Positions 33,705-43,674 of a stretch of 64,000 nucleotides of DNA are shown here, piece after piece; the stretch's first letter is position 1; every line of letters begins with the position of its first letter. The notes beneath the pieces were generated by a model. The model was not told where the DNA came from. It made no database searches and was given only the letters and a program-made list of their open reading frames with translations. Both the position numbers and the translations under genes were made by a program. The stretch lies in contig NZ_JAGMUJ010000084.1 in the NCBI RefSeq assembly GCF_019049255.1, positions 334,397 through 398,396 of the forward strand. Reading direction: 5' to 3'. The DNA is from Streptomyces sp. AC558_RSS880 (lineage in GTDB: Bacteria > Actinomycetota > Actinomycetes > Streptomycetales > Streptomycetaceae).

Positions 33705-33811
33705 CTTTCGGACCCCTGCCGAAAGCCGGAAGCCGCATGCGATCTGCCTTGACGCCGAAGACCCCGCCTCAGAACACCACGTCCGCCAGGGCGATGCGAG
33801 CGAAACTTTCG
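33705..33811. promoter_or_regulatory. Xylanase-type CGAAA/TTTCG boxes upstream of the CE15 gene
   Basis: CGAAACTTTCG (33801-33811) is a perfect 5+1+5 inverted repeat. Nearer the promoter, CTTTCGG (33705-33711) and CCGAAAG (33719-33725) form a second pair separated by 7 bases. Such boxes are known upstream of Streptomyces xylanase genes; the same motif precedes the GH11 relic at 21527. The far box is ~190 bases from the start codon, so a role in this promoter is likely but not certain. The surrounding 33646-33913 holds no gene. Confidence 0.55.
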
Positions 33812-33913
33812 GACGACTTGCGATCGCGCTGCCGCCCCGACCGACAGCAGGACGCGAATTCGGTCACGGGCACACGCCCGCGGCACAGCCTGACCACGGC
33901 GCCGCCGCCCCGG

Positions 33914-34402
33914 TCAGGCCACGCGGGCGCGCTCCCGTACCGGGCGGACCGGCTCGGGCCGGACGCGGGCGGCCGACTCGGGGCGTGCGGCCGACTGGGC
34001 GCGGGGGGCCTGACCGGAGCGGGTGGCGGGGCGGACGCGGTACGTCGTGCGGTGAGGGTCCACGACGGGCTCGCCGAGGGTGATCCGCCCTGCCGCGTGC
34101 AACGCGTCGCATTCGGCGGTGGGCAGGGCGGCGTAACAGCCCCCCGCGCCGGTGGCCGAGTCGAGCGGGCGCCAGTAGCTGTACCTGCGGCGGCCGTTGG
34201 CGTACTCGGTGACGTACGTGGGAGTGCGCGGGTCGGAGATGATGCGCAGCACGTCGGTGAGGGTGGTGTCGGCCGGGGTGCGCGGCCGGGAAGGGACGGC
34301 CGGGAACTCGGTCGTTATCGGTCCGCCGCGACGGTGGTCCGGTCGGCGGCGCGCGGTCGGCAGGGCGACGAGGGTGTTCGGACGGTCGACGGTGGCGAGC
34401 AT
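33914..34402 (-). CDS. Conserved Streptomyces protein of unknown function
   Basis: A 162-residue soluble protein. The N-terminus (MLATVDRPNTLVALPTARRR) is followed by a central folded part (TLTDVLRIISDPRTPTYVTE, YSYWRPLDSATGAGGCYAAL) and a disordered Arg/Pro/Ala tail. I do not know a function. The start ATG follows GGAAAGGTCCTGCTG, an acceptable ribosome binding site. The upstream stretch to 34550 (about 150 bases) holds the promoter region and no gene. Confidence 0.7.
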   Translation of the reverse strand: MLATVDRPNTLVALPTARRRPDHRRGGPITTEFPAVPSRPRTPADTTLTDVLRIISDPRTPTYVTEYANGRRRYSYWRPLDSATGAGGCYAALPTAECDALHAAGRITLGEPVVDPHRTTYRVRPATRSGQAPRAQSAARPESAARVRPEPVRPVRERARVA

Positions 34403-34550
34403 CAGCAGGACCTTTCCGGAGCCGGGATACGAGACCGTCTACCCAGCGCGGCGCCGGAGTTGATCTCCTTTTCCGATCATTGTGCAACCTCACACCGACA
34501 ACGCGCAGGCGCCACGCCCAATTCCCGGCCGACGTGTTCGTCCCGGCAGG

Positions 34551-35513
34551 TCAGGCGCCCGGTCCCGGATCCGGGCGGACCGCCGCGTCGATGCCGGCGC
34601 GCGCCGCTTCGAGCTGGGCCGCGAAGGAGATGCCGAGGAAGAGGGCGACGGCGGTGAGGTAGGCCCACAGCAGCAGCGCGACGAAGGCGGTGAGCGGCCC
34701 GTACAGGGCGCCGAACGCCCCGCTGCCCTCGACGTACAGGGCGAGCAGCCACGTCGCCGCGACCCACAGCAGGAGGTGCACGGCCGAGCCGAAGGCCAGC
34801 CAGGTGTAGCCGGGCTGGGTACGCCGGGGCGACCAGCGGAAGATCACCGCCGAGGCGACCCACGCCAGCGCCAGCCCCACCGGCAGCTGCAGCACGGTCC
34901 ACCACCTCGCGCCGCCGGATCCCCCGGCCACCCGGACCACCGCGTCGCCCACCGCGTCGCCGGCGACGAGCACGACGAACCCGAGGACCAGCGGCAGGCC
35001 CGCGGTGAGCGCGAGGAGGACGGCCCTGCCGTACTTGCGGGGGAAGGGGCGGTCGCGTTCGATCCCGTAGATGCGGTTGGCGCCCCGCTCGATCTGGCCC
35101 ATGGCGGAGGCGAGGTTCAGCAGGGCGAAGCCCAGGCCGAGCCAGAGCGCCAGCGCGCTCCCGACGTCGTCGTGGGCGCTGCGCCGGGTCCCCTCGAAGG
35201 CGTCCTCGACGATGTCGGCGCTGGCGCCGGGCACGATCCGGCCGAGGGTGAGCTCGATGACCCGGCCCACGCCCTCGGTGTGCACGGAGGTCGCCAGACC
35301 GACCAGCGCCACGGTGAACGGCACCAGGCCGAGGACGACTTGGAAGGCGAGCGCCCGTGCGTTGGAGAAGCCGTCCGCGTAGCGGAAGCGGGCGAAGGAG
35401 TCGGTCAGCAGCCGCAGGCCCCCGTAGTGCCGCAGCGCGGCGAACGCCTCGTCTCCGGAGAGTTCCTCTCCGATCATGTCCCGGGTCTGCGGGACGTGGA
35501 CGACGGTTCCCAT
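34551..35513 (-). CDS. YihY/BrkB family inner-membrane protein
   Basis: A 320-residue protein with six predicted membrane helices. Family features are ARALAFQVVLGLVPFTVAL (~50-70), GIERDRPFPRKYGRA in the mid loop and LLWAYLTAVALFLGISFAAQ near the end. Members are often mislabelled ribonuclease BN; they are probably transporters. ATG 35513 follows GAGGAGTGTCCGCGT, which rejects longer frames upstream. No operon partner is seen. Confidence 0.87.
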   Translation of the reverse strand: MGTVVHVPQTRDMIGEELSGDEAFAALRHYGGLRLLTDSFARFRYADGFSNARALAFQVVLGLVPFTVALVGLATSVHTEGVGRVIELTLGRIVPGASADIVEDAFEGTRRSAHDDVGSALALWLGLGFALLNLASAMGQIERGANRIYGIERDRPFPRKYGRAVLLALTAGLPLVLGFVVLVAGDAVGDAVVRVAGGSGGARWWTVLQLPVGLALAWVASAVIFRWSPRRTQPGYTWLAFGSAVHLLLWVAATWLLALYVEGSGAFGALYGPLTAFVALLLWAYLTAVALFLGISFAAQLEAARAGIDAAVRPDPGPGA

Positions 35514-35719
35514 ACGCGGACACTCCTCGCGCCGAGTGGCTCTGCTCCCCTCATTGATGGCCCGTTTGCCCTCCGTCACACCTGCGGGGCTCCGTGCCGT
35601 TCCACCACCACGGCGGGCGAGAGTTCACCGGGCGCGCGCAGCCGTGCGCAGGCGGCGGGCGCGTGACACCTCGGTCAGGAAGTGAGGCGGTTTCCCCGGG
35701 AGGCCCGCGGGTGGTGGCG
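35514..35719. other. Intergenic stretch without a visible gene
   Basis: About 200 bases between the YihY gene start and the end of the DUF3140 gene. I see no gene, no clear hairpin and no strong promoter pair. Confidence 0.4.
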
Positions 35720-36070
35720 TCAGGAGCCGTCGCCGAGCGGGTCGTGTCCCCAGTTCATCAGCGAGTGGCGCCAGCGGGTGTCGCGTACGTCGCCGGACGG
35801 GCGCTGGGCGAGGTGGCGGCGGATGTAGCCGACGACCTTGCGCATGTGCTCGTAGTCGTCGTCGGAGAGGTCCTTCCTCCCGGTCCGGAGGATGCCGACG
35901 ATGCGGCGGCCGGACGCGTGACCGGTCGACTCGCCGCCGTCCGCGTGCTGACCCGCGCTGCGGGACTCCTCCATGCCGAGCCACTTCTCGAGGTCGGCCG
36001 GCTTCATGTTGACCAGCTCGCGGAACTCGTCCCAGGTCTCGTCCTTGCGGTCCGGTTCCACGGCGCTCAC
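35720..36070 (-). CDS. DUF3140 family protein
   Basis: A 116-residue soluble protein. It matches the family by the pattern DETWDEFRELVNMKPADLEK followed by a central GHASGRRIVGIL and RRHLAQRPSGDVRDTRWRHS. It starts with GTG 36070 overlapping the stop of the DUF2945 gene (GTGA), so translation is coupled. The pair is common in actinobacteria; the function of neither is known. The motif layout hints at a DNA-associated role (family members are sometimes described as DNA-binding), which is inference. Confidence 0.82.
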   Translation of the reverse strand: MSAVEPDRKDETWDEFRELVNMKPADLEKWLGMEESRSAGQHADGGESTGHASGRRIVGILRTGRKDLSDDDYEHMRKVVGYIRRHLAQRPSGDVRDTRWRHSLMNWGHDPLGDGS

Positions 36071-36297
36071 TTCTTCTTCTTGAGCACGGAGGGCTTGTGG
36101 ACCGCCGACTTGCCCGACTTCTCGCTGCGCACCTCGTACTGCGGTTCCTCCTCCGAGGCGGCGACCGTGCGCCCGGCCGCCTCGGTACGCTCGGTGATCT
36201 TCTTCTCGACCTTGCCCGTCGTCTCGCTGCCGTGGCTGCTCCAGGCGACCTCGTCGCCCTTGTGGAGATCCTCGCCGCGGCCGGTGCCCTTGCCCAT
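36067..36297 (-). CDS. DUF2945 (hypervirulence-associated, HVA1/TUDOR-like) protein
   Basis: A 76-residue basic protein. KGDEVAWSSHGSETTGKVEKKI is the diagnostic SH3/Tudor-like barrel, followed by QYEVRSEKSGKSAVHKPSVL and a Lys tail. AAGGAGG precedes ATG 36297, and the longer upstream frame has no ribosome binding site. It is coupled to the DUF3140 gene. Function unknown; found widely in bacteria and fungi as a small stress-associated protein. Confidence 0.85.
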   Translation of the reverse strand: MGKGTGRGEDLHKGDEVAWSSHGSETTGKVEKKITERTEAAGRTVAASEEEPQYEVRSEKSGKSAVHKPSVLKKKK

Positions 36298-36380
36298 GTC
36301 CAGCGCCTCCTTCGGTGGCGGTCGGCTCCCTTCCACCCTGGTGGCACGGCGGACCGCGCGCATCCCGTGGCGGCACACGT

Positions 36381-36408
36381 CCGGGCCGGCCCCGGAGGGC
36401 CGGCCCGG
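36381..36408. terminator. Hairpin terminator after katG
   Basis: An 11-bp perfect stem (36381-36391 with 36398-36408) around CCGGAG, 19 bases past the katG stop on the minus strand. Confidence 0.7.
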
Positions 36409-36426
36409 ATCAGCGGGACGAGGGGA

Positions 36427-38658
<2,232 letters not shown>

Positions 38659-38691
38659 GGGAGTCCTTCCGGGCGAAGAGCTTCGCGCAGT

Positions 38692-39129
38692 TCAGGTACT
38701 GCGGGAGGTGGAACAGTCGGGGCACAGACCCCAGAAGACGACCTCGGCCTCGTCGATCACGAAACCGTGACCGCCGGACGCGGTCAGACAGGGCGCGTCA
38801 CCGACCGCGCAGTCGACGTCGGCGACGACACCGCAGGAACGGCACACCACGTGGTGGTGGTTGTCCCCGACCCGGCCCTCGTAGCGGGCCGGGCTGCCGG
38901 CCGGCTCGACACGGCGCACGAGCCCCGCCCCGGTGAGCGCGTTCAGCGCCTCGTACACCGCCTGCAGGGAGACGTGCCCTATGCGCCGGCGCACTTCGGA
39001 GGCGATCGCCTCGACTCCGAGGTGGCCGCCCTGGCGGACGGTTTCGAGGAGGGCGACGCGGGCCGCCGTCGCACGGAGCCCCGCACCGCGGAGCTCCTCG
39101 GCTGTGGTCGACGGCCGGGATGCGGTCAT
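38692..39129 (-). CDS. furA: FurA/CatR-type peroxide-sensing repressor
   Basis: A 145-residue Fur-family regulator. The winged helix (~10-80) includes GLRATAARVALLETV and HVSLQAVYEALNALTGAGLV (recognition helix). The metal-binding half has the HHH cluster (GDNHHHVVCRSCG) and WGLCPDC with CxxC pairs for structural zinc. It represses itself and katG and is released by oxidation. The ATG has no ribosome binding site; a -10-like TATAGG ends 9 bases upstream, so the mRNA is probably leaderless, as in related actinobacteria. Confidence 0.93.
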   Translation of the reverse strand: MTASRPSTTAEELRGAGLRATAARVALLETVRQGGHLGVEAIASEVRRRIGHVSLQAVYEALNALTGAGLVRRVEPAGSPARYEGRVGDNHHHVVCRSCGVVADVDCAVGDAPCLTASGGHGFVIDEAEVVFWGLCPDCSTSRST

Positions 39130-39137
39130 GCGCCGAA

Positions 39138-39166
39138 CCTATAGGCCCAGACACGAATAATTCCAG
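39138..39166 (-). promoter_or_regulatory. furA promoter, leaderless type
   Basis: On the minus strand TATAGG (39138-39143) with a weak CTGGAA (39161-39166) 17 bases before it. Transcription would start at or within two bases of the furA ATG (39129). The AT-rich core AATTATTCG between the boxes is the likely Fur operator. Confidence 0.5.
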
Positions 39167-39240
39167 AGAACGAACCGGTCCAGTCTTGGGACGTGTCCGG
39201 TAACTGTGGGTGGCTCCCGGGTTGCGTGACGCCGTCCACG

Positions 39241-39816
39241 CCGACGCGGCGGCGGTGCCGTCGTGGACGAGCGGCCCGTCGCCGCGCAGGCGTGCGCCGG
39301 GGGTGGGGCTGTGCCGTGTGCGGCGCCCTTCGCGCATCAGGTGACGCACCGGCACGTGGCGGGCGAGCGTGCATCAGGTGACATACCGGCACGCGGCGGG
39401 CGAGGGAGGGCGAAGTCGGCGACGATCCGCCGGTGGCACCGCCGCCGCACGGATTCACCGCACGTCACCGCGGTCGGTTCGCGGGCGGCCTGTTCCAGCA
39501 GGGTGCCCGTCGCGGCGACGAACCCGGGGTGCGGGTGTGGGCGGCGCAGCCGCGGAAGGACTCGTTGCGCCAGACGGTGTCGGGCGAGTCCGGCGGCGGT
39601 GCGCGGAAGCCGCCCAGGTCCCTCTCCCGGCGGTGGGCGATGCCCGACTCGGGCAGCCATCGGGCCGGTCGGGATCGCGGCGGCCGCCGGGGCCGATGCG
39701 GACGTCCACGACGGCGGCGATCCCCGCGTCGTGCAGCAGTGCGGTCAGCGCCTCCCGGCCCGCGCCTCCCGGTCCGCGGTGCCGTGGCCGAAGGCCGACA
39801 ACTCGCGCGGGGTCAT
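39241..39816 (-). pseudogene. DUF488 family gene broken by small tandem duplications
   Basis: Start ATG 39816 with a perfect AGGAGG remains, but the frame stops after ~23 codons. Following the protein through frame changes gives GHGTADRE, then EALTALLHDAGIAAVVDVRI (another frame), then TLLEQAAREPTAVTCGESVR and RRCHRR, then VRHLMREGRR and TPGARLRGDGPLVHDG. This is the whole of a normal ~190-residue DUF488 protein. The first break is a 14-bp tandem duplication near 39747-39775; a second is a 37-bp duplication at 39334-39407. Key residues are changed too (SESVWW to GESVRR). Minus strand, between furA and the SufR-like gene. Confidence 0.85.
39334..39407. repeat. 37-bp tandem duplication, two copies
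   Basis: Units 39334-39370 and 39371-39407 both begin GCATCAGGTGAC and share CCGGCACG(T/C)GGCGGGCGAG. They differ at about five to seven positions, so the duplication is not recent. 37 is not a multiple of three, so the second copy shifts the reading frame of the DUF488 relic. Confidence 0.85.
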
Positions 39817-39839
39817 GGCGCGCCTCCTCGCGGCCGGGG

Positions 39840-40550
39840 TCAGGCGGCGGGCTCCAGGCGGACGCAGCACCGGCCCGGTTCCGGTGCCAGACGGGCCTCG
39901 AGCCCCGTTTCACCGAGTCCTTCGAGGACTCCGCGCATCAGGTGCAGGTTCATGCCGCACACCGTCTGCGTGTGCGCGCGGGCCAGCGCGTGGAAGGGGC
40001 AGTTGCCGAGGACGACGGACCCGCCGTCGTGCCGCGGCTCGAAGCCGTACCGCTCCAGTACGCGGAAGACCTCCGTCCCGTCGCCGTCCGTCCCCAGCCG
40101 TACGCCCAGTTCCCGCGCCCTGCGGTGCAGTACCTCGCGCACGGGTTCCCCGCTGGTGCCGGATTCCTCCACGGCCTGGGCGAGCAGCCGGCCGGCGAGT
40201 TCGTAGCGCCGGTCCGGGAGGCTGACGGCGATCTGCGCGGCCGAGCGGCGGTAGAGCTTGGCCGGGCGGCCCGCGCCCGGACCGCTGCGTCCGCTGCGCC
40301 GGACGTGGAGCACGTCGAGCAGGTCCTCCGCGGCCAGGCGGTCCAGGTGGAAGGCCGCGGTCTGCCGGGCCAGCCCCAGGGCCTCGGCCGCCTCGTCCCG
40401 GCCGACCGGGTGGCGCCGGCCCACCACGTAGTCGTAGAGCCGCCGGCGGGTGGGCTCGTCGAGAGCGGCAATGGCCGAGATCGCTGCGATGTCCTTGTCG
40501 CGTACTTCTTCCGTGTCGTCCACGAACACCAGTGTAAAAGCAACAGCCAT
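39840..40550 (-). CDS. SufR-like transcription regulator (winged helix plus Cys-rich sensor)
   Basis: A 236-residue regulator. The N-terminal winged helix (~25-110) reads ALDEPTRRRLYDYVVGRRHP and ALGLARQTAAFHLDRLAAED. The C-terminal half holds cysteines in the order NCPFHALA, VCGMNL and RCCVRL, the arrangement of iron-sulfur-binding SufR-type regulators. A sensor role for iron-sulfur or redox state is therefore likely. No good ribosome binding site precedes ATG 40550, so translation may be leaderless or start slightly downstream. It is divergent from the doxX-like gene across a 30-bp inverted repeat, probably its operator. Confidence 0.8.
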   Translation of the reverse strand: MAVAFTLVFVDDTEEVRDKDIAAISAIAALDEPTRRRLYDYVVGRRHPVGRDEAAEALGLARQTAAFHLDRLAAEDLLDVLHVRRSGRSGPGAGRPAKLYRRSAAQIAVSLPDRRYELAGRLLAQAVEESGTSGEPVREVLHRRARELGVRLGTDGDGTEVFRVLERYGFEPRHDGGSVVLGNCPFHALARAHTQTVCGMNLHLMRGVLEGLGETGLEARLAPEPGRCCVRLEPAA

Positions 40551-40572
40551 TGACTAAAGAGCGGAATCGCGC

Positions 40573-40602
40573 TTCTATCGTCAATGAGAGTTGTCGATAG
40601 AA
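40573..40602. promoter_or_regulatory. 30-bp inverted repeat, probable operator of the SufR-like regulator
   Basis: Arms TTCTATCGTCAA (40573-40584) and TTGTCGATAGAA (40591-40602) match at 11 of 12 positions around a 6-base spacer. It lies between the divergent regulator and DoxX genes, 15 bases before the DoxX ATG and just downstream of a TTGACT (40550-40555) that may be the DoxX -35 box. Confidence 0.7.
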
Positions 40603-40616
40603 GAAAGGTGCAGGCC

Positions 40617-41069
40617 ATGGCCTCCACAACCACGAGCGGCACGTCGGTCACGCCTCGGCGGGTCGCGCTCACCGACCCCGGCTACCAGGCGTACGTCATC
40701 CTGCGCACCGGCTTCACCGTGGCGCCGATCCTGTTCGGCCTGGACAAGTTCGCGAACCTCCTCGTGGACTGGCCGGCCTACCTCGCGCCGTGGATCGACG
40801 GCATCGTCCCGGGCGGCGCGCAGTCGGCGATGTACGCGGTGGGGGTGATCGAGATCGTGGCCGGCGTCGTCGTGGGCGTCGCGCCGCGCTTCGGGGGCTG
40901 GCTGGTCGCCGGCTGGCTCGCGGGGATCATCGTCAACCTGCTGACGCTGTCCGGCTACTACGACGTCGCGCTGCGCGACTTCGGGCTGCTGCTGGGCGCG
41001 GTGGCGCTGGCCCGGCTGGCCCAGCGGTACCACGGCACCGGTCCGACGGCGGTCGGTGGCGGTCAGTAG
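40617..41069 (+). CDS. DoxX-like membrane protein
   Basis: A 150-residue protein with four membrane helices (YVILRTGFTVAPILFGLDKF; YAVGVIEIVAGVVVGVAP; WLVAGWLAGIIVNLLTL; FGLLLGAVALARLAQ). The ILFGLDKFANLLVDWPAYLA segment is typical of the DoxX/YphA fold, whose members take part in thiol and oxidative-stress chemistry at the membrane. GAAAGGTG precedes ATG 40617. It is divergent from a SufR-like regulator and likely under its control, and it overlaps the end of the lipid kinase gene by 7 bases. Confidence 0.85.
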   Translation: MASTTTSGTSVTPRRVALTDPGYQAYVILRTGFTVAPILFGLDKFANLLVDWPAYLAPWIDGIVPGGAQSAMYAVGVIEIVAGVVVGVAPRFGGWLVAGWLAGIIVNLLTLSGYYDVALRDFGLLLGAVALARLAQRYHGTGPTAVGGGQ

Positions 41070-41944
41070 AGGACGCGAAGGGCTCCGGGCAGCACCCCGA
41101 CCGTGACGGGGAGGACCGCGTCGACCTCTCCGTCGGTGCCGTAGGGAACGTCGCGGTCGGCCTCGATGCGGATCTCACTGCCCCGCAGGACCCGCACCTG
41201 GGGCCGGCGCACATGGGCGCCGGTCCTGAGCTCGTTCATCAGGGCGAAGAACAGCCGCCGGGGCGCCTCCTCGATCATCACGACGTCCAGCAGGCCGTCG
41301 TCCACGCGGGCGTCCGGCGCGATGACGCGGCCGGAGCCGTAGTAGCCGGAGTTGGCGGCCACCACCGTGTAGCCGGTGTGCGGGTGCTCCTCGCCGTCGA
41401 CGGTGACCCGGTAGCGGACGGGCCGCCAGGTCGTGACGGCCCGCAGGCCGCCCGCGTAGTAGGACGCGGAGCCCCGCAGCAGCCTGGACCGGTTGGCGTG
41501 GCGGTTGGCGAGCGCGTCCACCCCGGCGTACACGCTGCCGAGGACGACGGTGCGGTCGTGGACGGCCGAGCTGACCTCGAGGGTGTCGACCGGGCGCGGC
41601 TCGCCGTGGAGCAGGACGCGGGCCAGGGCCGCCGGGTCCCGGGGCAGTCCGAGAGCGCGGGCGAAGTCGTTGCCGCGGCCGGCCGGGACCAGGCCGAGGG
41701 TCGCGCCGGTCCCGCTGAGCGCGCCGCCGATCCCGCCCGCGATGCCGTCCCCGCCGACGGCGAGGACGACCCGCCCCTCCCGCCCGGCCTCGCGGGCCAG
41801 TTCGCGGGCGTGGGCGAGGCTGCGGCTGTACTCGGTCCGCAGGTCGGCGCCCTCCTCGCGGAGGTGCCGGGCCAGGGCGAGCAGCGCGGCCGCTCCGGCG
41901 GCCGCGCCCGCGGTGGGGTTGACGACGGCGGTGAACTGTCGCAT
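41063..41944 (-). CDS. Diacylglycerol/lipid kinase family protein
   Basis: A 293-residue cytosolic enzyme of the DagK/YegS family. The N-terminal half (~1-130) has VVNPTAG (5-11), the nucleotide motif AVGGDGIAGGIGGAL (~62-77) and LVPAGRGNDFARALG (~85-99), with GGDG binding ATP phosphate. The C-terminal sandwich carries VDDGLLDVVMIEEA. It phosphorylates a lipid such as diacylglycerol. It lies 55 bases behind an alkyl-DHAP-synthase-like gene on the same strand, so both probably serve glycerolipid metabolism with the divergent glpD. Confidence 0.9.
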   Translation of the reverse strand: MRQFTAVVNPTAGAAAGAAALLALARHLREEGADLRTEYSRSLAHARELAREAGREGRVVLAVGGDGIAGGIGGALSGTGATLGLVPAGRGNDFARALGLPRDPAALARVLLHGEPRPVDTLEVSSAVHDRTVVLGSVYAGVDALANRHANRSRLLRGSASYYAGGLRAVTTWRPVRYRVTVDGEEHPHTGYTVVAANSGYYGSGRVIAPDARVDDGLLDVVMIEEAPRRLFFALMNELRTGAHVRRPQVRVLRGSEIRIEADRDVPYGTDGEVDAVLPVTVGVLPGALRVLY

Positions 41945-41999
41945 CGGTGTGCCTCCGGGCGGGCCGACGGGATGGGGACGGGCGGTCGGGGTTTCCGGG

Positions 42000-43592
42000 T
42001 CAGCCGGCGGGCAGCAGGACGCCGGGGTTGAGCAGCCCCGCCGGGTCCAGTCGCCGCTTCACGGCACGCAGGGCGGCGACGCCGAGCGGGCCCGCCTCGC
42101 GGACGTACCAGTCCCGGTGGTCGGTGCCCACCCCGTGGTGGTGGCTGATCGTGCCGCCGGCGGCGAGGATCGCCTCGCCCGCGGCGTGCTTGGCACGCGT
42201 CCAGTGCGCCACGGGGTCCTCGCCCCGGGCTGAGACCACGGTGAAGTAGAGCGAGGCGCCGTTCTCGTAGACGTGCGAGATGTGGCACATCACCAGGGGC
42301 GGGGTGCCGGCCCCGGTGAGGGTGGCGGTGAGCGCGTCGCGGACGGAGGCGTACAGCCCGGGGACGCGGGACCAGAACGTCGCCGTCTCCAGCGTCTCCG
42401 CGAAGGCCCCGGCGTCCAGGAGCGCGTCGCGCAGGTACGGGGCCGAGTAGCGGCCGTGTGCCCAGCGCCGGCCCGGCTCCTCGCCGAGCGGCGTGCCGCC
42501 GCACGCGCGCAGGACGGCCGCGGCGCGCTCCCTGCGATACTCCGTGTCCTCCTCCGTGCCCTCGTACCCTGCGATCGCCGTGCAGCCGGCGGCCTGTCGT
42601 GCGCCGGAGCCGATCGCGTCGGGGTCCGCCAGGCCGATCAGCGTCTCGGTCTCGTCGGACAGGCGCAGCACGGTCGGCCGCGGTCCGTCCTGGGCGAGCC
42701 GGCGCAGTGCGGTGGTTCCCTCCTCGAAGGAGGGGAAGTGCCAGCCTTCGTAGCGGCGGGTCCGCGGGACGGGCCGGACGCGTACGGTCACGGAGGTGAT
42801 GACGCCGAACGCGCCTTCCGATCCGAGGACCAGCTGGCGCAGGTCGGGCCCGGCGGCCGAGCGCGGGGCGCGGCCGGTGTCGAGGGTGCCCTCGGGGGTG
42901 GCGAGGGTGAGGGAGAGCACCATCTCGTCGAAGCGGCCGTACCCGGCGGACGCCTGGCCGCTGGAGCGGGTGGCGGCGAAGCCGCCGACGGTGGCCCACT
43001 CGTAGGACTGGGGGAAGTGGCCGAGGGTGAAGCCGTGCCCGGCGAGGAGCGCCTCCGCCCGCGGGGCGCGCAGGCCGGGTTGCAGGGTGGCGGTGCGGGA
43101 GACCGGGTCGAGGTCGAGCAGGCCGTCCATGCGCCGCAGGTCGAGGGCGACGAAGGCACCGCGCCGTTCGGGGGCGAGGCCCCCGACGACCGAGGTGCCG
43201 CCGCCGAACGGCACCAGCGGCAGGCCGTGTTCGGCGCACACCCGCAGGACGGCGAGCACCTCGTCGTGACCGCCGGGCAGGAGTACGGCGGCCGGGACGG
43301 CGGCGAGGTCGCCCTCGCGGATGCGCAGCAGGTCGGGGGTGGACTTGCCGCGGGTGTGCCGGATGCGCGTCTCGGCGTCGGTGCGCACATGGGCCGCGTC
43401 GCCCAGGGCCGCGATCAGGGCGCGGCGCGCGGCGGGCGGCAGCGGGCTCTCCGGGACGGTCAGGTCCTCGATGGCGAGGGGTCCGGCCTCGCGCGGCTCG
43501 ACGCCGAGCAGATCGCGCAACAGCCCGATCACCGTGTCGGGCAGCGGCGTCGCCTCGGCCGGGTCCCCCCAGCCGCTCCACAGCATGTCCAT
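42000..43592 (-). CDS. FAD-linked oxidase, alkyldihydroxyacetonephosphate synthase-like
   Basis: A 530-residue flavoprotein. FAD-binding PCMH domain (~95-275): VLLPGGHDEVLAVLRVCAEH, PLVPFGGGTSVVGGL, GHFPQSYEWATVGGFAATRS. The C-terminal FAD-linked oxidase domain ends with GTISHHHGVGTDHRDWYVRE and KRRLDPAGLLNPGVLLP. The HHH motif and ~530 length match the alkyl-DHAP synthase branch, which makes ether lipids; bacterial members may act on other hydroxyacids. ATG 43592 has GTGAGGACGAC upstream. It is divergent from a TetR gene and probably controlled by it. Confidence 0.9.
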   Translation of the reverse strand: MDMLWSGWGDPAEATPLPDTVIGLLRDLLGVEPREAGPLAIEDLTVPESPLPPAARRALIAALGDAAHVRTDAETRIRHTRGKSTPDLLRIREGDLAAVPAAVLLPGGHDEVLAVLRVCAEHGLPLVPFGGGTSVVGGLAPERRGAFVALDLRRMDGLLDLDPVSRTATLQPGLRAPRAEALLAGHGFTLGHFPQSYEWATVGGFAATRSSGQASAGYGRFDEMVLSLTLATPEGTLDTGRAPRSAAGPDLRQLVLGSEGAFGVITSVTVRVRPVPRTRRYEGWHFPSFEEGTTALRRLAQDGPRPTVLRLSDETETLIGLADPDAIGSGARQAAGCTAIAGYEGTEEDTEYRRERAAAVLRACGGTPLGEEPGRRWAHGRYSAPYLRDALLDAGAFAETLETATFWSRVPGLYASVRDALTATLTGAGTPPLVMCHISHVYENGASLYFTVVSARGEDPVAHWTRAKHAAGEAILAAGGTISHHHGVGTDHRDWYVREAGPLGVAALRAVKRRLDPAGLLNPGVLLPAG

Positions 43593-43659
43593 GGCTGTCG
43601 TCCTCACCGGTCGGTCGGAATGAGCGGGGCCGTCGAGGTCGCCCGGCGGCCGCCGTGGC

Positions 43660-43674
43660 GTTACACTGTGACAC
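43660..43674. promoter_or_regulatory. TetR gene promoter/operator, leaderless type
   Basis: GTTACACTGTGACAC is an imperfect palindrome (GTnnCACnGTGnnAC) ending one base before the TetR ATG. It contains the -10-like TACACT (43662-43667), so transcription would start at the ATG. The TetR protein probably binds here to control itself and the divergent flavoprotein. Confidence 0.5.
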
